Assembly (NCBI GenBank): GCA_029204225.1
Contig: CM055111.1
Span: 19,843,003 to 19,907,002 of the forward strand
DNA from: Diphasiastrum complanatum
Taxonomy: Eukaryota; Streptophyta; Lycopodiopsida; Lycopodiales; Lycopodiaceae
Direction: 5' to 3'
DNA: 64,000 bases
The position numbers and the translations under genes were made by a program. The notes beneath the pieces are model-generated. The model saw only the letters and a program-made list of their open reading frames with translations. It ran no database searches and was not told where the DNA came from. Below are positions 22,331 through 32,911 of this stretch, piece by piece; the first letter of the stretch is position 1; the number at the start of each line of letters is the position of its first letter.

Positions 22331-23544
22331 CTCACCAACTTGTTTCTTTGCCTTCAAACCACCATGGTTAGAACTTGAAGAAACACGAAGTTTCTACCCA
22401 CAAAGCATTGCCAGCTTATGAACCAAAACCTGCAGAAATACATGGGAACTACCAATAGGCAGAAACTGAAAATAACCATAACTGCAATGCAAACAACTTT
22501 AAAAGAGTCTAGCCTATGGTCCAATGCCAAGTAAACCAAAGGCCATCTCCAAGTTGGAGCTTGCAGTCACCTATGAAACAAACACAAAGCAGTCCACAAA
22601 GGAAGCTGACTGAAGGCCACCACAAAGTTCACACTAACGATTTACAATGTTTCTCCCCTCTCGAAGAGATGAACTGCCTGAGCACCGCATAAGCCCCTAC
22701 TACGGTCTATCTGCGGTTGCTTGCCAAAGGTCTCAGGCTCCGAAGAACCTTCACGACCGCAGAGACACAGCAAGGAAATGATTACGGTCACATACGACTC
22801 ACAGATGGCTGCAAAAGTGGCAGATCTTCATGACCTAAGTACCATGCAAGATCAACGAAGTACCAACATGGAGAACAGACTCCACGGACGACGACAACGA
22901 CAACGCACAAGTGGAAATCGTTAGAATGAGCTTAAACAATTTCTTGTAATCAAATGATTAGCATAAACTCCCTTCTCTCTGTTCCTATATAAACAGGATG
23001 AACGTGGGAGATGTGCTGGTTTTTTTTTTTTAATGCGTCAGTGTTAGTCACAAAGTAGCAGACACACATTGTCACACAAACAGATATAGAATGAGCAGTA
23101 GCTAGTTCCTCGTAAGACAGGATTACCTCTCTTGCATCGACGTGCTGATTTGGAAAACAAAAGTGCTTGAAAATGTTGTTGTAAACAAACAAAAAAAGTT
23201 GCGACATTATGTCTATGGTGTGTAATCTTTGAATGATTTTGATGCCTACTTACAGTAGATATATTTTCTCTGTTATCAAACATTATCTACTGTTCATAAA
23301 CTTGTCGGTTCTTTTCTCGAAATTGGTTGCTACAACATTCATGACTAGGGCTCTTTTGAATAATCGGTCTCTCTGCAAATACACTAGGTAACCATATATT
23401 AGAAAAACAACTTTGTACATGCAAAATTTTAGCACGGCTATGCCGACTATTTTTACAACTGGCTAAAAAGCCGCAAAACATTTTTACAGACCTTTTCTAT
23501 GGCCGGAAACTTTTCTCTAGCCTCATTAAGGCCGGGCTGGGACC
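22331..23544. other. Stretch without a recognised gene
   Basis: A 67-codon plus-strand frame (22721-22924) is rich in basic and polar residues without a motif. CCTATATAAACAGG (22984-22997) resembles a TATA box on the plus strand, followed by a T12 run. No convincing gene lies downstream. Duplicated at 46790-48004. Confidence 0.35.
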
Positions 23545-24310
23545 TGTGAAAGTACAATACTTTAAGGACCAAAAATGGATCTTAGAAGATCTACAAGAGA
23601 GATTATGTGCTTGCTTAACAATGCATAAAAAACTAGACAATAAATCTTGATCAGGATTAGCAATTTGACACATAACAAGTATGGATTATCAATAAACAAG
23701 ATCAAAGACCCAAATTCGAGTCCAAACGTGTGTAGTACAGGCTATAGTACAGCCTTAAACCTAAGAAACAAGTAGAAATTAATTTGGTTTCATTTGGATC
23801 ACAAAAAATCAATGTACATAGTGAACTAGCTTGAGATTGCCAATGAGCTCCAAAAAATTTCTATCTTCTCACTATGGGAGCTGGGAATATGAAACCACCT
23901 TGGAAACAATAATGTATCTATATACAATTCTAAGACCTAATCTTAACATCATAAATGAATCATATTCATGTTTAGAAAATGACTAATGGGCCCCTAAAGA
24001 CGATGACATGATCTATCACCATATCCAAGATAGAGCTTCTTTGATCTTGATCTCCTCCAATATGAATTGAAGAGTCTTGATTCTTCCTTGCACCTTTGCA
24101 CTTGATTTCTTCCATGTTGAGTGAAGAGGCATGAACTTGAAACTTTCTCCTCCTTGATCTTGATGCTTCTCTTTGAAGGAAATCTTTTAACCTTAATAGG
24201 ACCTGAACTCAGCCTAGATTAATTAGATTCCATGAAACAAATTCAAATCTAATCAATGGCAAATGATCTTGGTAGATTATCCTAGTATTTCCACCAAAAA
24301 TTACACCAAC
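23545..24310. repeat. LTR-like block of another copia family
   Basis: It begins TGTGAAAGTACAATACTTT. The same start at 60436 directly follows a PBS (TCTGATACCA), which supports an LTR edge. It is related, inverted, to 63475-63845. This copy has lost about 78 bp near 23900 that are present at 48349-48427 and at 63475-63555. The far boundary is not clear. Confidence 0.5.
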
Positions 24311-24456
24311 AGCTCACAAATTGAATTTATAGCGACCAAATGAATGTAGTGCATTTAATGTTGGTTTAGAAGTGCCCACATGTGGGAACAGTACATAATT
24401 TGATCCTAAAGAAGTTTGGGATCAATTCCTACCACCTCAAAAGTTTTCTGAAGAAT
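24311..24456. other. Leader-like segment shared with 60197-60320
   Basis: ACAAATTGAATTTATAGCGA, then an ATTTAATG, a CCCACATGTGGG palindrome and a TTTGGGATCAA phrase, matches 60197-60320 at a diverged level. There the segment lies between a PBS and an ORF, as a retroelement leader would. Here it lies just 3' of the long gag ORF. Confidence 0.4.
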
Positions 24457-26538
24457 TTAAGTCTTGCGCTTTGGCAAATTCTGTACGAGCTCATAAGTCA
24501 ATTTCATTTGAAGGGCGTCTAAGAATCTTTCTGCTTGCAATGTGAGATAATTATCAATTTTTGAAATGCATTGGGAAATTTTCTCATTAGCATAAGTAAT
24601 ATCAATGTTGGCCTCCTGATTTTGGCACTCGGACAGTTCGCATATCGTCAGTTCATAACAAACCTCAATAAGCTCACCAATGATATCTCCCTTGCCTTGA
24701 AGAAGTTGCCACTTGAGTTGCTCCATGTAGTCTTCTTCAACCAACCTTTTGCCATCTTGACCATGAATGAACAATCCACCACAATCATAGAATGCTTTGA
24801 GTTGATGAAGAGATGTTAGATCCATGCTTTGGATCTTCCCAAGAACCACTCTTCCATTGCCCTTTCCTTCACAAGACTCCCTCTTAATGCTAGCACCACA
24901 AAAGTTAGAAACCTCCCTCTTGATAGTTGCACCATAAGAAGTAGAAGACTCTTGAATATTAGAAGCCAAGAAAAGAATCCTTAGTACCTTCAACATAAGA
25001 GTGATTGAAGTACTCTCTCTTTTCAAACATGAACTTCTACTCAATGATTTAGGTAATGAGTCATATGATAATGATTCTTCCTCACTATCGTTCATAAAAA
25101 CATCATTCAAAGTACATCCTACTTTGAACACTTCACATACTTCTCTTCCTTTTGACTTGTGATCTCCCTCACCAAGTCTCATGATAGAAACCTTTGATCT
25201 ACTCTTTTTATGAAGAAATGTGACACCACTTGTTGCACAAATGACTTTATCACAAAAAGATGTAAAAGAACCATTTCCTTCAAGCATGCTCAAAGCACCA
25301 TCATCTTTTCCCACATGATTACATACATCAATATGAAAAGAATTAGAAGAACAACCATCTTCTTGCAAAGAATGACACTTAGCATCTCCATCTTTTTCCA
25401 TATGAACAAACAAGTCATTAGCAACAATCACTTCCAAAGAAGAATCTTCATCAACTCCATTGATGAAGTTAGCTCCTTCCTTACCTTTTCCATTTTTGCA
25501 CTTGCCATCTAGCACCATTGAAGAACCACCAAGCCTTGGAAGTCCATGAGTAGAAGAGTACAAACATGATGCTAATTTAGCTCCACATGACTCCATATGA
25601 CTAGTAGGTAACACTAGTGCATCTTCAAGATCCAATGGATCCAAAAAATTGACCATAGATTCACCAAAGCTTGCCAAGTTAGCACAACAATTATCATCTC
25701 CAAGAAGTACATTAGATCTCAACCTAGATCTAGCATTTTGTTTCTTATGGCATTCATTTGCAAAATGTCCTTTTATCCCACAATAAAAGCACTTGAACTT
25801 TGACTTATTGTTCTTAGTAGAAGAGGAAGAGGAAGAGTGATCATCATGATCAAAGTTACCACCTTTGGACCATTTCCCTTTGCCTTTACCTTTGCCCTTG
25901 AATTTGCCTTTTGTGAAGAAAGCCTCTTCACCTCCACCTTGCAAGGATGCACCATCAAGCTTTGATTGCAACCTATGTTCTTCAGCCAATAAGATTTCTT
26001 GCAAGTCAACCACACTTGGCAAGACTCTTTGAATGGCAAAACTTTGCACAAGGTTAGCATGTTCATTTAGCAAACCATTCAACATAACTTGGACTATTTC
26101 ACCATCTTTTATGTTCTCATCAATGCATGCTAAATCATCACTTAGGGACTTAACTCTCAAGATAAATGCATGAGCACTTTCACCCTCTCTTTGCCTACTA
26201 GAAAATATTTGTCTCCTTAGGGTCAATACCCTAGATGTGGACTTTGATTCAAAGAGCTTCTTTAAGGCATTCCATGCCTCACTTGCACTTTGACACTTTC
26301 CAACTTCCTTGAGAAGTTCATTTGTAACATTCATTTTAATGATATGAAGAGCCCTTTTGGCCTTCTTATCAAACCTTTGTTGCTCTTGAAGTGTGAGAGG
26401 TCTCTCTTCAATTTCTGCAACTATGTCCATGAGTTCATTCAACTCAAGTAAGGACTCCATCCTCACTTTCCAAGTAGAGTAGTTTGATGAACTCAACCTT
26501 TCACTAGACTCTAGCATGATCCCACCATTGGAAGCCAT
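24457..26538 (-). CDS. Copia-type gag with long unknown C-terminal extension, 693 codons, intact frame
   Basis: The N-terminal 200 residues are UBN2-type gag: SERLSSSNYSTWKVRMES (12-29), ALHIIKMNVTNELLKEVG (63-80), ILRVKSLSDDLACIDE. A Gly/Lys-rich spacer follows, then a CCHC knuckle CFYCGIKGHFANEC (250-263). Instead of protease there are about 430 residues with no pol motif, rich in Ser, Gly, Lys and Cys, with a short internal repeat (YGATIKREVSNFCGASIKRE) and a helical, mildly hydrophobic end. The frame is open throughout, which is notable beside its decayed neighbours. It probably served as a nucleocapsid of a non-autonomous LTR element whose 5' LTR lies at 27712-28358. The start ATG is the first in frame and fits the usual gag beginning. 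Confidence 0.7.
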   Translation of the reverse strand: MASNGGIMLESSERLSSSNYSTWKVRMESLLELNELMDIVAEIEERPLTLQEQQRFDKKAKRALHIIKMNVTNELLKEVGKCQSASEAWNALKKLFESKSTSRVLTLRRQIFSSRQREGESAHAFILRVKSLSDDLACIDENIKDGEIVQVMLNGLLNEHANLVQSFAIQRVLPSVVDLQEILLAEEHRLQSKLDGASLQGGGEEAFFTKGKFKGKGKGKGKWSKGGNFDHDDHSSSSSSTKNNKSKFKCFYCGIKGHFANECHKKQNARSRLRSNVLLGDDNCCANLASFGESMVNFLDPLDLEDALVLPTSHMESCGAKLASCLYSSTHGLPRLGGSSMVLDGKCKNGKGKEGANFINGVDEDSSLEVIVANDLFVHMEKDGDAKCHSLQEDGCSSNSFHIDVCNHVGKDDGALSMLEGNGSFTSFCDKVICATSGVTFLHKKSRSKVSIMRLGEGDHKSKGREVCEVFKVGCTLNDVFMNDSEEESLSYDSLPKSLSRSSCLKRESTSITLMLKVLRILFLASNIQESSTSYGATIKREVSNFCGASIKRESCEGKGNGRVVLGKIQSMDLTSLHQLKAFYDCGGLFIHGQDGKRLVEEDYMEQLKWQLLQGKGDIIGELIEVCYELTICELSECQNQEANIDITYANEKISQCISKIDNYLTLQAERFLDALQMKLTYELVQNLPKRKT

Positions 26539-27699
26539 GATTCTAATGTTTCTTCAACTTTTAGGTTCTGTCCTAAAGCACTTAGCACTCACTTTTCTCT
26601 CAACAAATGATAGATAAAGAGATCTATGAAGATTTAGGACCCTAAAACACTTCTATCTTGAACCTAGATGGTTTCCAAGCATAGAAAGGAAGATTGAAAC
26701 ACATGCAACACTTTGCACACACTAAGAATGGATTACAAAATCAAACCAACCTGAACACACTCTTGCTTAAGCTCTCAAACTTTCCAGCAAGTGACCAAAT
26801 CAAGTTATGGTGTGAAGAGTTACTTGCATTCTTAGAAAATACCCAAAACTAGGATGCCAAGATTACCTAGTAATGAACAAACTTGATCAACATATGATCA
26901 ACACACTAAGATATTGATTCAACCTGTAAAACCACATGTAAACCACACTTCTAAAAGTTTATAAACTCCAGCAAGTGATAAATACAAGATTTAGAGGTGA
27001 ATGAATGAGCACACTTAGTGAATCACAAGACTAGCTTCACTATCTTGTCAAATCTTGGTGTTTAGATGTAGATCTAAGATCACTTCACATGAGAATGCTC
27101 CTCAACCTGTTAAGAACCTGAAAACACACTTGCATAATGGTTAACACCTTCCAGCAAATGCTCCAATCAAATTACATAAGGAGAGTTACTTACATGCTCA
27201 ACAAAGTACACCAAAATTTATGCCAAAATTGATGACAATCTTTACAATATGCTCTTCACAATGGAGCTTACAATATGTTCACCCAAAAAATGGGATCTTT
27301 CATCCAAATAGGAGCTTTGCTCAGCCTTTAGGAGAATTACAACTCACTCAAAAGAGCATTTGTCATCCACTTAAGGAGAAGTTTCATCCACTTAAGGAGA
27401 GTGTTCATCCAAGAATGGAGATTGTCAACAATAGGATTGAAAAGAACATTGTTAGTATTGAATATGCACAAGCCTCACAATCAACAAATGATTAGGTGTT
27501 ATGATCTGATCCAAAATAGCTTCTTTTCAGCCTCTGATCTTCAATAGACCTGAAATATGCTTTTGATCCACAAGTTCAACTCACAAAACAAAGGTTAGTA
27601 AGATTTGATCAACAAAGCAATGCAAAATCATGCTAGAACTTGATCAAACATCCAAATATTACCAAAAATGGAATACTTACTATAAATAGAAGCCAACCA
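26539..27699 (-). other. Untranslated leader of the gag-only element, with imperfect tandem repeats
   Basis: No ORF on the coding strand. A unit of about 180 bp recurs loosely: CAACCTG... at about 26747, 26923 and 27103, and CCAGCAAGTG... at about 26785, 26967 and 27150. Shorter repeats with CATCCACTTAAGGAGA lie at about 27362-27410. Confidence 0.5.
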
Positions 27700-27711
27700 G
27701 CTCTGATACCA
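27700..27711 (-). promoter_or_regulatory. Primer-binding site of the gag-only element
   Basis: TGGTATCAGAGC on the minus strand directly abuts the LTR edge at 27712. A match to the initiator-tRNA-Met 3' end is standard for copia elements. Confidence 0.9.
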
Positions 27712-28358
27712 TGTGAAAAATACAGATCCTAAGTGGATCTAAACTCCAAGATCATTGGCTTGAATGCTTGCACTCCAAACTACATAAGCTAGGAATTGGC
27801 AACACATTCTATGCTACCTAGAATGCAAAGAACTTGATCAAAAAGCATTTAACACAAATGGAAACTTTCATAAACATCAAGTGCGGCCCAAAATAGCATT
27901 ATACAGTCCATAATACATCAGCCTACCACTTTTGGAAAGCACCTAAGATCATACACACAAAGCTTGAACTCAATCACTACACAATGCCAACAATGGAAGG
28001 AGAACCCAATAGAAAAATCTCTTATTAAGCAAATGAATACAATGGATCTGCTCCAACCTGTTTCTCCACGGCCTACCTGCTATATATAGCTGAGAGAGAT
28101 GACTCTCTCTCCTCTCTCTAGACCCTCCTTACCTAAAATATGCCCTATATAGGTAAAATTGGCATATATGTCCAAAATACATGAAAATGGACTCATTTCG
28201 AAGGTCTTGAAGTTTGACACTTCTTCATACTGAAAAAATACACTTACTAAAAATATCTAGACCTGTTTCACACGTGTGAAAAGTCAGATCCTAAACTATG
28301 TGCCATTTTTAGCAATTTTGGCCTAAAACTAGACAAGGAAATGTTGACAATTTTCACA
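27712..28358 (-). repeat. 5' LTR of the gag-only element (647 bp)
   Basis: The plus strand begins TGTGAAAAATACAGATCC and ends GACAATTTTCACA, giving TGTGAAAA/TTTTCACA terminal inverted repeats. A TATA-like TATATATAGC lies near 28080. It is almost identical, in inverted orientation, to 28587-29240. Confidence 0.85.
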
Positions 28359-28586
28359 GCAATCCTGTTTTTCATGCAAGGAGCAAGCACATTGAGATTG
28401 CTCACCATTTTGTGAGAGATCAAGTCATTGCCAAAGAGGTGGAGCTTCAACATGTCTCTTCAAAGGAGTGTGTGGCTGATATCTTCACCAAACCATTGGG
28501 AAAGGACCTATATTTAATGCATAGATCTAATCTTGGAATGTGCTCAAAGACTATGTTGAAACTAGCATCCAATGTTGAAGAGGGAG
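28359..28586 (+). pseudogene. Copia RNase H C-terminal fragment plus polypurine tract
   Basis: The plus strand encodes NPVFHARSKHIEIAHHFVRD, ELQHVSSKECVADIFTKPLG and DLYLMHRSNLGMC, the usual end of copia pol, closing with NVEEG. The purine run GAAGAGGGAG abuts the LTR at 28587. The upstream part of this pol is absent, replaced by the inverted LTR at 27712-28358, so the minus-strand element probably inserted here. Confidence 0.85.
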
Positions 28587-29240
28587 TGTGAAAATTGTCA
28601 ACATTTCCTAGCTAGTTTGAGGCCTAAATTGGCTAAAATTGTAAATAGTTTTGGTTCTGGAGTTTCGCACGTGTGAACCAGGCCACAATGTTTTTATTTA
28701 CTGTATTTTTCAGTATGATGAAGTGTCAAACTTCATACCCTTCAAAATGAGACCATTTTGATGTATTTTGGTCATATAAGCCATTTTTAGCTATTTTTCC
28801 TATATAGGGAATATCTAGGGTCAAGTACCTTCTAGAGAGAGGAGAGAGAGTCATCTTCCTCATCCATAAATAGTAGGGAAGTCGTGGAGAACAGGTTGGA
28901 GAAACCTTTTGTATGCTTCATTGAGATCAATAGATCATTGTCATTGTTTCTTCCTCCATTGAGAGCATTGTTGTGTGTATTGTCTTCAAGCTATTGTGTA
29001 TGATCTTAGGTGCTTTCCAAAAGTGGTAGGCTGATGTATTATGGACTGTATAATGTTATTTTGGGCCGCACTTGATGTTTATGGAAGTTTCCATTTGTGG
29101 TAAATGCTTTTTGATCAAGTTCTTTGCATTCTAGGTAGCATAGAATGTGTTGCCAATTCCTAGCTTATGTAGTTTGGAGTGCAAGCATTCAAGCCAATGA
29201 TCTTGGAGTTTAGATCCACTTAGGATCTGTATTTTTCACA
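28587..29240 (+). repeat. 3' LTR of a plus-strand copia element (654 bp)
   Basis: It begins TGTGAAAATTGTCAACATTT and ends GGATCTGTATTTTTCACA. It follows RNase H and a polypurine tract, which proves the orientation. It interrupts the open frame that continues at 29241. Confidence 0.85.
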
Positions 29241-30950
29241 CTTTCTGAGGGGGCCAGACAAATCATACAAGAAGTTCGAAGGTATGATATGAATATCCAA
29301 CGAGGAATGATGCAATTATTCAAAGCATCAGATGAAATGAAAGAGAAAATCGACGAGTCGAAGACTCGAATCGAAACGCTCGAAGCAGACAACGCGAAGT
29401 TGCTTGAGCGAAATCAATCATTGGGTGGACAAGTTCAACAGTTGACCCACGAAAATGATTCTTTGAAAGCGACAAACAAGGCGATTGATGCCAAATTTGC
29501 AGAAGTGCAGAAATTCTTTCATTCTTTGCAGATGGAGCATGAGAAGGTCAAATCTGCTAATGAAAAGTTGCAGATATCACTTCAAGAATCTGCCCTGAAG
29601 AAAATAAAGGCAGAAACTGCCTTACAACTATGCAGCACTTCGGGCACTGCACAAATTGATCCTATGAAGCTGAATACACTTCAGGATCAGATGCTCGAAA
29701 ATTTTCGCATCGATTTTCTGCAACCCCTCGAAGACGACAAAGCTCTACTCGAAGAGAAGTTAGCAGAGCTGAAGGAGTTGTCGGCAATCGGAGGTTGTAC
29801 CGGGCCAGATGCACATATCGAATATACAAAGGCTCTGGACACAATCGAACAACTGTCAACCGAACTTAAATCTGTAACAGCTTGTTCGGGAGTTGCTGAT
29901 CATTTGGAGTATGCACAGGCATTAGTGCAAATATCAGACCTGCAAAAAGAAGTAACAACTTTCAAGCAGCAGCTCGATGATCAGAACTTTGCGATTACAC
30001 TTCATTCGCATGAAACGACAGAAGTACAACCAAAGGCAAAGCGCACAAAAAGAAATCAGTCGAAGGTATGTGCTGAACGTTTCAAAGTTTTTTCAAAGAA
30101 ATTTTGGAAATGGACGCCTCATCACCTTAACGTCGAATTGCAATGGCATGTCGATTATTTGATGCTACCAGGCACAGTAGGCATTGCCTTCGACGATTGG
30201 AAAATTGAGTGGGAAAAGGACGAATTTCTCTGGTTATGGGACCAGTTAGACATAGAGCAGAAAGGATGCTTATGCTGGGCAATCCTACAGGGCAAGTTTA
30301 AAGTCTGTCCATTCGGGTCAGTCGAATTGTATATAGGATCAACCTGTATGTATGCTTTAGAATATATTCGAATCAAAGAACTACAATTTTTGGAGGTCGA
30401 CGATCGAAAACGACAATTTTGGAGACGACACTGTCAATTCGAACTGTACAAACCAACGGAGCGTGCGGACATAGCAGCATTCGACAATGCGGGTTTGCTG
30501 ATCAATATAAATATGGCATATCCTGAACTATATGAGATCTACATTGACTGGGAGCGCAATTTTGCTAAATATTTTGCAGAAATCAAACACAGTCTGCAGG
30601 ATCGAACGAAGTCCCGTGCTTATAAATTATTTTGTACATATTCTTATCGACAATTCGGCACATTTGCAGCAAAGACCTTATTTTTTGTACAAAATTTGTA
30701 TATTAAGTGTAATTATTTACAGCATTCAACACGATTCTTTCGAGAGATCAGATTAAGGAACGATTCGGAGGAAGATGTCAAATTAGTACAAGAATTATTT
30801 GATGGCACTCTTCTTCCGATACAATTAGAAGAATTTGGAAATCTTGCTATTGGTAGATACTCTCGTTCTCGAGAAAAACTATTGTTACTCGAATGTCAAA
30901 GGGATTTAGACCTCGCTCAGCAATTATATGACGAGATGTATCAAGACTAA
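29241..30950 (+). pseudogene. Retroelement 3' ORF of unknown function, coiled-coil N-part, 5'-truncated
   Basis: The frame is open from the LTR edge (LSEGARQIIQEVRRYD) into a 553-codon stretch from the ATG at 29289. Residues about 10-110 and 150-235 are heptad-rich coiled coil (LEADNAKLLERNQSLGGQVQ). A basic patch follows (PKAKRTKRNQSK, about 245), and then a globular part with many aromatics (FSKKFWKWTPHHLNVELQWH, WEKDEFLWLWDQLD, YPELYEIYIDWERNF). I recognise no enzyme motif and no clear signal peptide or membrane helix. A polypurine tract and an LTR follow within about 220 bp, so it occupies the position of the env-like or extra 3' ORF found in some plant LTR elements. The C-part resembles the minus-strand ORF at 59609-60202, so this is a family, not a chance frame. 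Function unknown. Confidence 0.7.
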
Positions 30951-31158
30951 AGAGTTCTTTTCCAAATCCTTTACCTATGTGATGCTGTATCTGATGTTTT
31001 CAAATACTTGAAGGCAATAACCATCAATTCGAATAAAGTACCTACTGAAGAAATATCTTTTAAAGACGAATTGATCAACGAACCGAATATATTCTTTTCT
31101 AATCAACGACCAAATCTCAAAAAGAATACTGTTTGTTCACGAGGACGTTTCACATTTG
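30951..31158 (+). other. Untranslated spacer before the polypurine tract
   Basis: About 210 bp with no open frame. The sequence keeps the CGA/TCGAA-rich composition of the ORF and LTR around it. Confidence 0.5.
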
Positions 31159-31170
31159 AGGAGGGGGATA
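31159..31170 (+). promoter_or_regulatory. Polypurine tract
   Basis: AGGAGGGGGATA directly precedes TGTGAAGATG. The same layout (GGAAGGGGATA then TGTGG) occurs on the minus strand at 59367-59378 beside the related ORF. Confidence 0.8.
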
Positions 31171-32390
31171 TGTGAAGATGTGTATTTATTAAACAACGAA
31201 TATACATCCGAATGAAGCAATATATATTCACATAAGAAGACAAGAGCTGGATACATATATAATGAAGGGACCTGCCTATATTTTTCGCGACATACTAAAT
31301 ATGACATATAAAGGACAAGTCCTCAGCAATGAAGCGACATCTACAACAACCCTTAAATAAAGACACTTACATGAAACGACTCGATTCGAATCGACAATTC
31401 TAACTATAGTAATCTTAACTCAGGGTTAGATACATCTTTGCGGTATAATCTACATACGTGTCAGATATATATTGGTTAACCTTATTCAGTAAAGCGACAC
31501 ACCTCTAATTTATAAAGACGTGATTGTTCGCTCTGAAGATGATAAAGAGAAGACACGATTCAGTCTTACTCACCAGGAGATATAGTTTATGTATTCGCTG
31601 AGAGATAAAAGTTTATGTACTTGTGAGAGATCTTTTGAAGTACTCTAACAATCTTTCTTATATAAATCTATCTCTGGTCAGACAGTTGCATAAGTACATT
31701 ACAGTCTATGTTGTGTATCCGTAAAAGTGTTCTAACGAACTGTCTTAAAACTAACTTATTCGTTCATTCGAATATTTGTTCGACACTCGAATACTTGTTC
31801 GATACCCGAATAACGTTTATCATCAGAAGTCTATCTCAGTCATCGATAGAAAAGTATGTATACAACTGAATTGATAGTCCCTGTCTGAAGAATTGAGATA
31901 AGATATCTGTATTCTGAATATCTCCGAACATATGTTTCTAACATATTCGAAGATTGTACAAGAGATTTAACTCTGAGGAGAACACTAGTTGTTGAGGACT
32001 ACTGTTTAACTTTTGTTAATCCAAGAATAAGATTAACTTATGATCACTGATGAACGAATACATCGAAATCAATCCGAATTCTTGCCGACACCTTAATCAG
32101 ATAGAGTGGAGTACATTCGTACTACTCTGATAACAATTCTCCTGTAGAACGCCAATTCTTCAATTCGAAAGAGAAGACTGATAATCCGATTTTAAAACAT
32201 TCATTTATCCATTAAGTAATACTGGTTACTTAACCCAAATGTCTGTTTGACAACCAGACTAATTCTCCATTTTATATCATACGAATAAGTAAGAACAATA
32301 TCAACATTATACCATAAAGAAGCTATCCTCTTGGGGATTCGACATTAAATACTACAAAACTATACCAAATACAATTGGTATACCACGACA
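31171..32390 (+). repeat. 3' LTR of the element carrying the 553-codon ORF (about 1220 bp)
   Basis: It begins TGTGAAGATG after the polypurine tract and ends TACCACGACA, with TGT...ACA tips. Near the end it has CTTGGGGATTCGACATT (from about 32330), a type of phrase common at the U5 end of plant LTRs. The right edge is inferred, as no second LTR is present. The LTR is rich in CGAA/TTCG words. Confidence 0.6.
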
Positions 32391-32419
32391 GTTAGGCATT
32401 CTAAATTTTGAAGAAAAGC

Positions 32420-32423
<4 letters not shown>

Positions 32424-32503
<80 letters not shown>
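32424..32503. repeat. (GA)40 microsatellite
   Basis: A perfect GA/AG run of about 80 bp, flanked on both sides by the phrase GCATTCTAAATTTTGA (about 32397 and 32550). Confidence 0.95.
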
Positions 32504-32506
<3 letters not shown>

Positions 32507-32911
32507 TTTTGTTTGTTAGTTTTTCATTGTTTATTCATGAGATATATTATGCATTCTAAATTTTGATAGATTACGTTTGAGTCATAAAGTGCATTTTCAT
32601 AGTATCTTGAACATGGTGAGATTGATGTAACAATGATTAATGATTTTTAATTTAACAATGATTCTTTGATTCATATTCTAGCAATTATCATTTTGTTGAT
32701 TGATTTGTAATCTAAAAATGATTTAGATTTCGTTGTTTGCTTTTATAGAGAAAAAAAGAGATGCATCTTAGAAGGATTTAAAGATCATCCAAACAATAGA
32801 TGAGGTATGTTTTTATCATCTTAATTTGATGTTTTGTTTGTTTTTTATTGTTTGTATATATTTACAACAAATTTATACAAGATGAAATAGAAAAACATAA
32901 ACAATAAACAA
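32504..32911. other. AT-rich stretch, nothing recognised
   Basis: T-rich DNA without an ORF. It ends at AACAATAAACAAAAAGTTTG, where homology to the TnpA-like leader begins. Confidence 0.4.

Noticed and set aside
22984-22997. CCTATATAAACAGG as a promoter
   Set aside because: A TATA-like word only. No transcript-like ORF or LTR border could be tied to it.
29289-30950. Host coiled-coil gene (kinesin- or myosin-like)
   Set aside because: The coiled coil alone would allow it, but the polypurine tract, LTR and the LTR-flanked relative at 59380-60202 place it in a retroelement.
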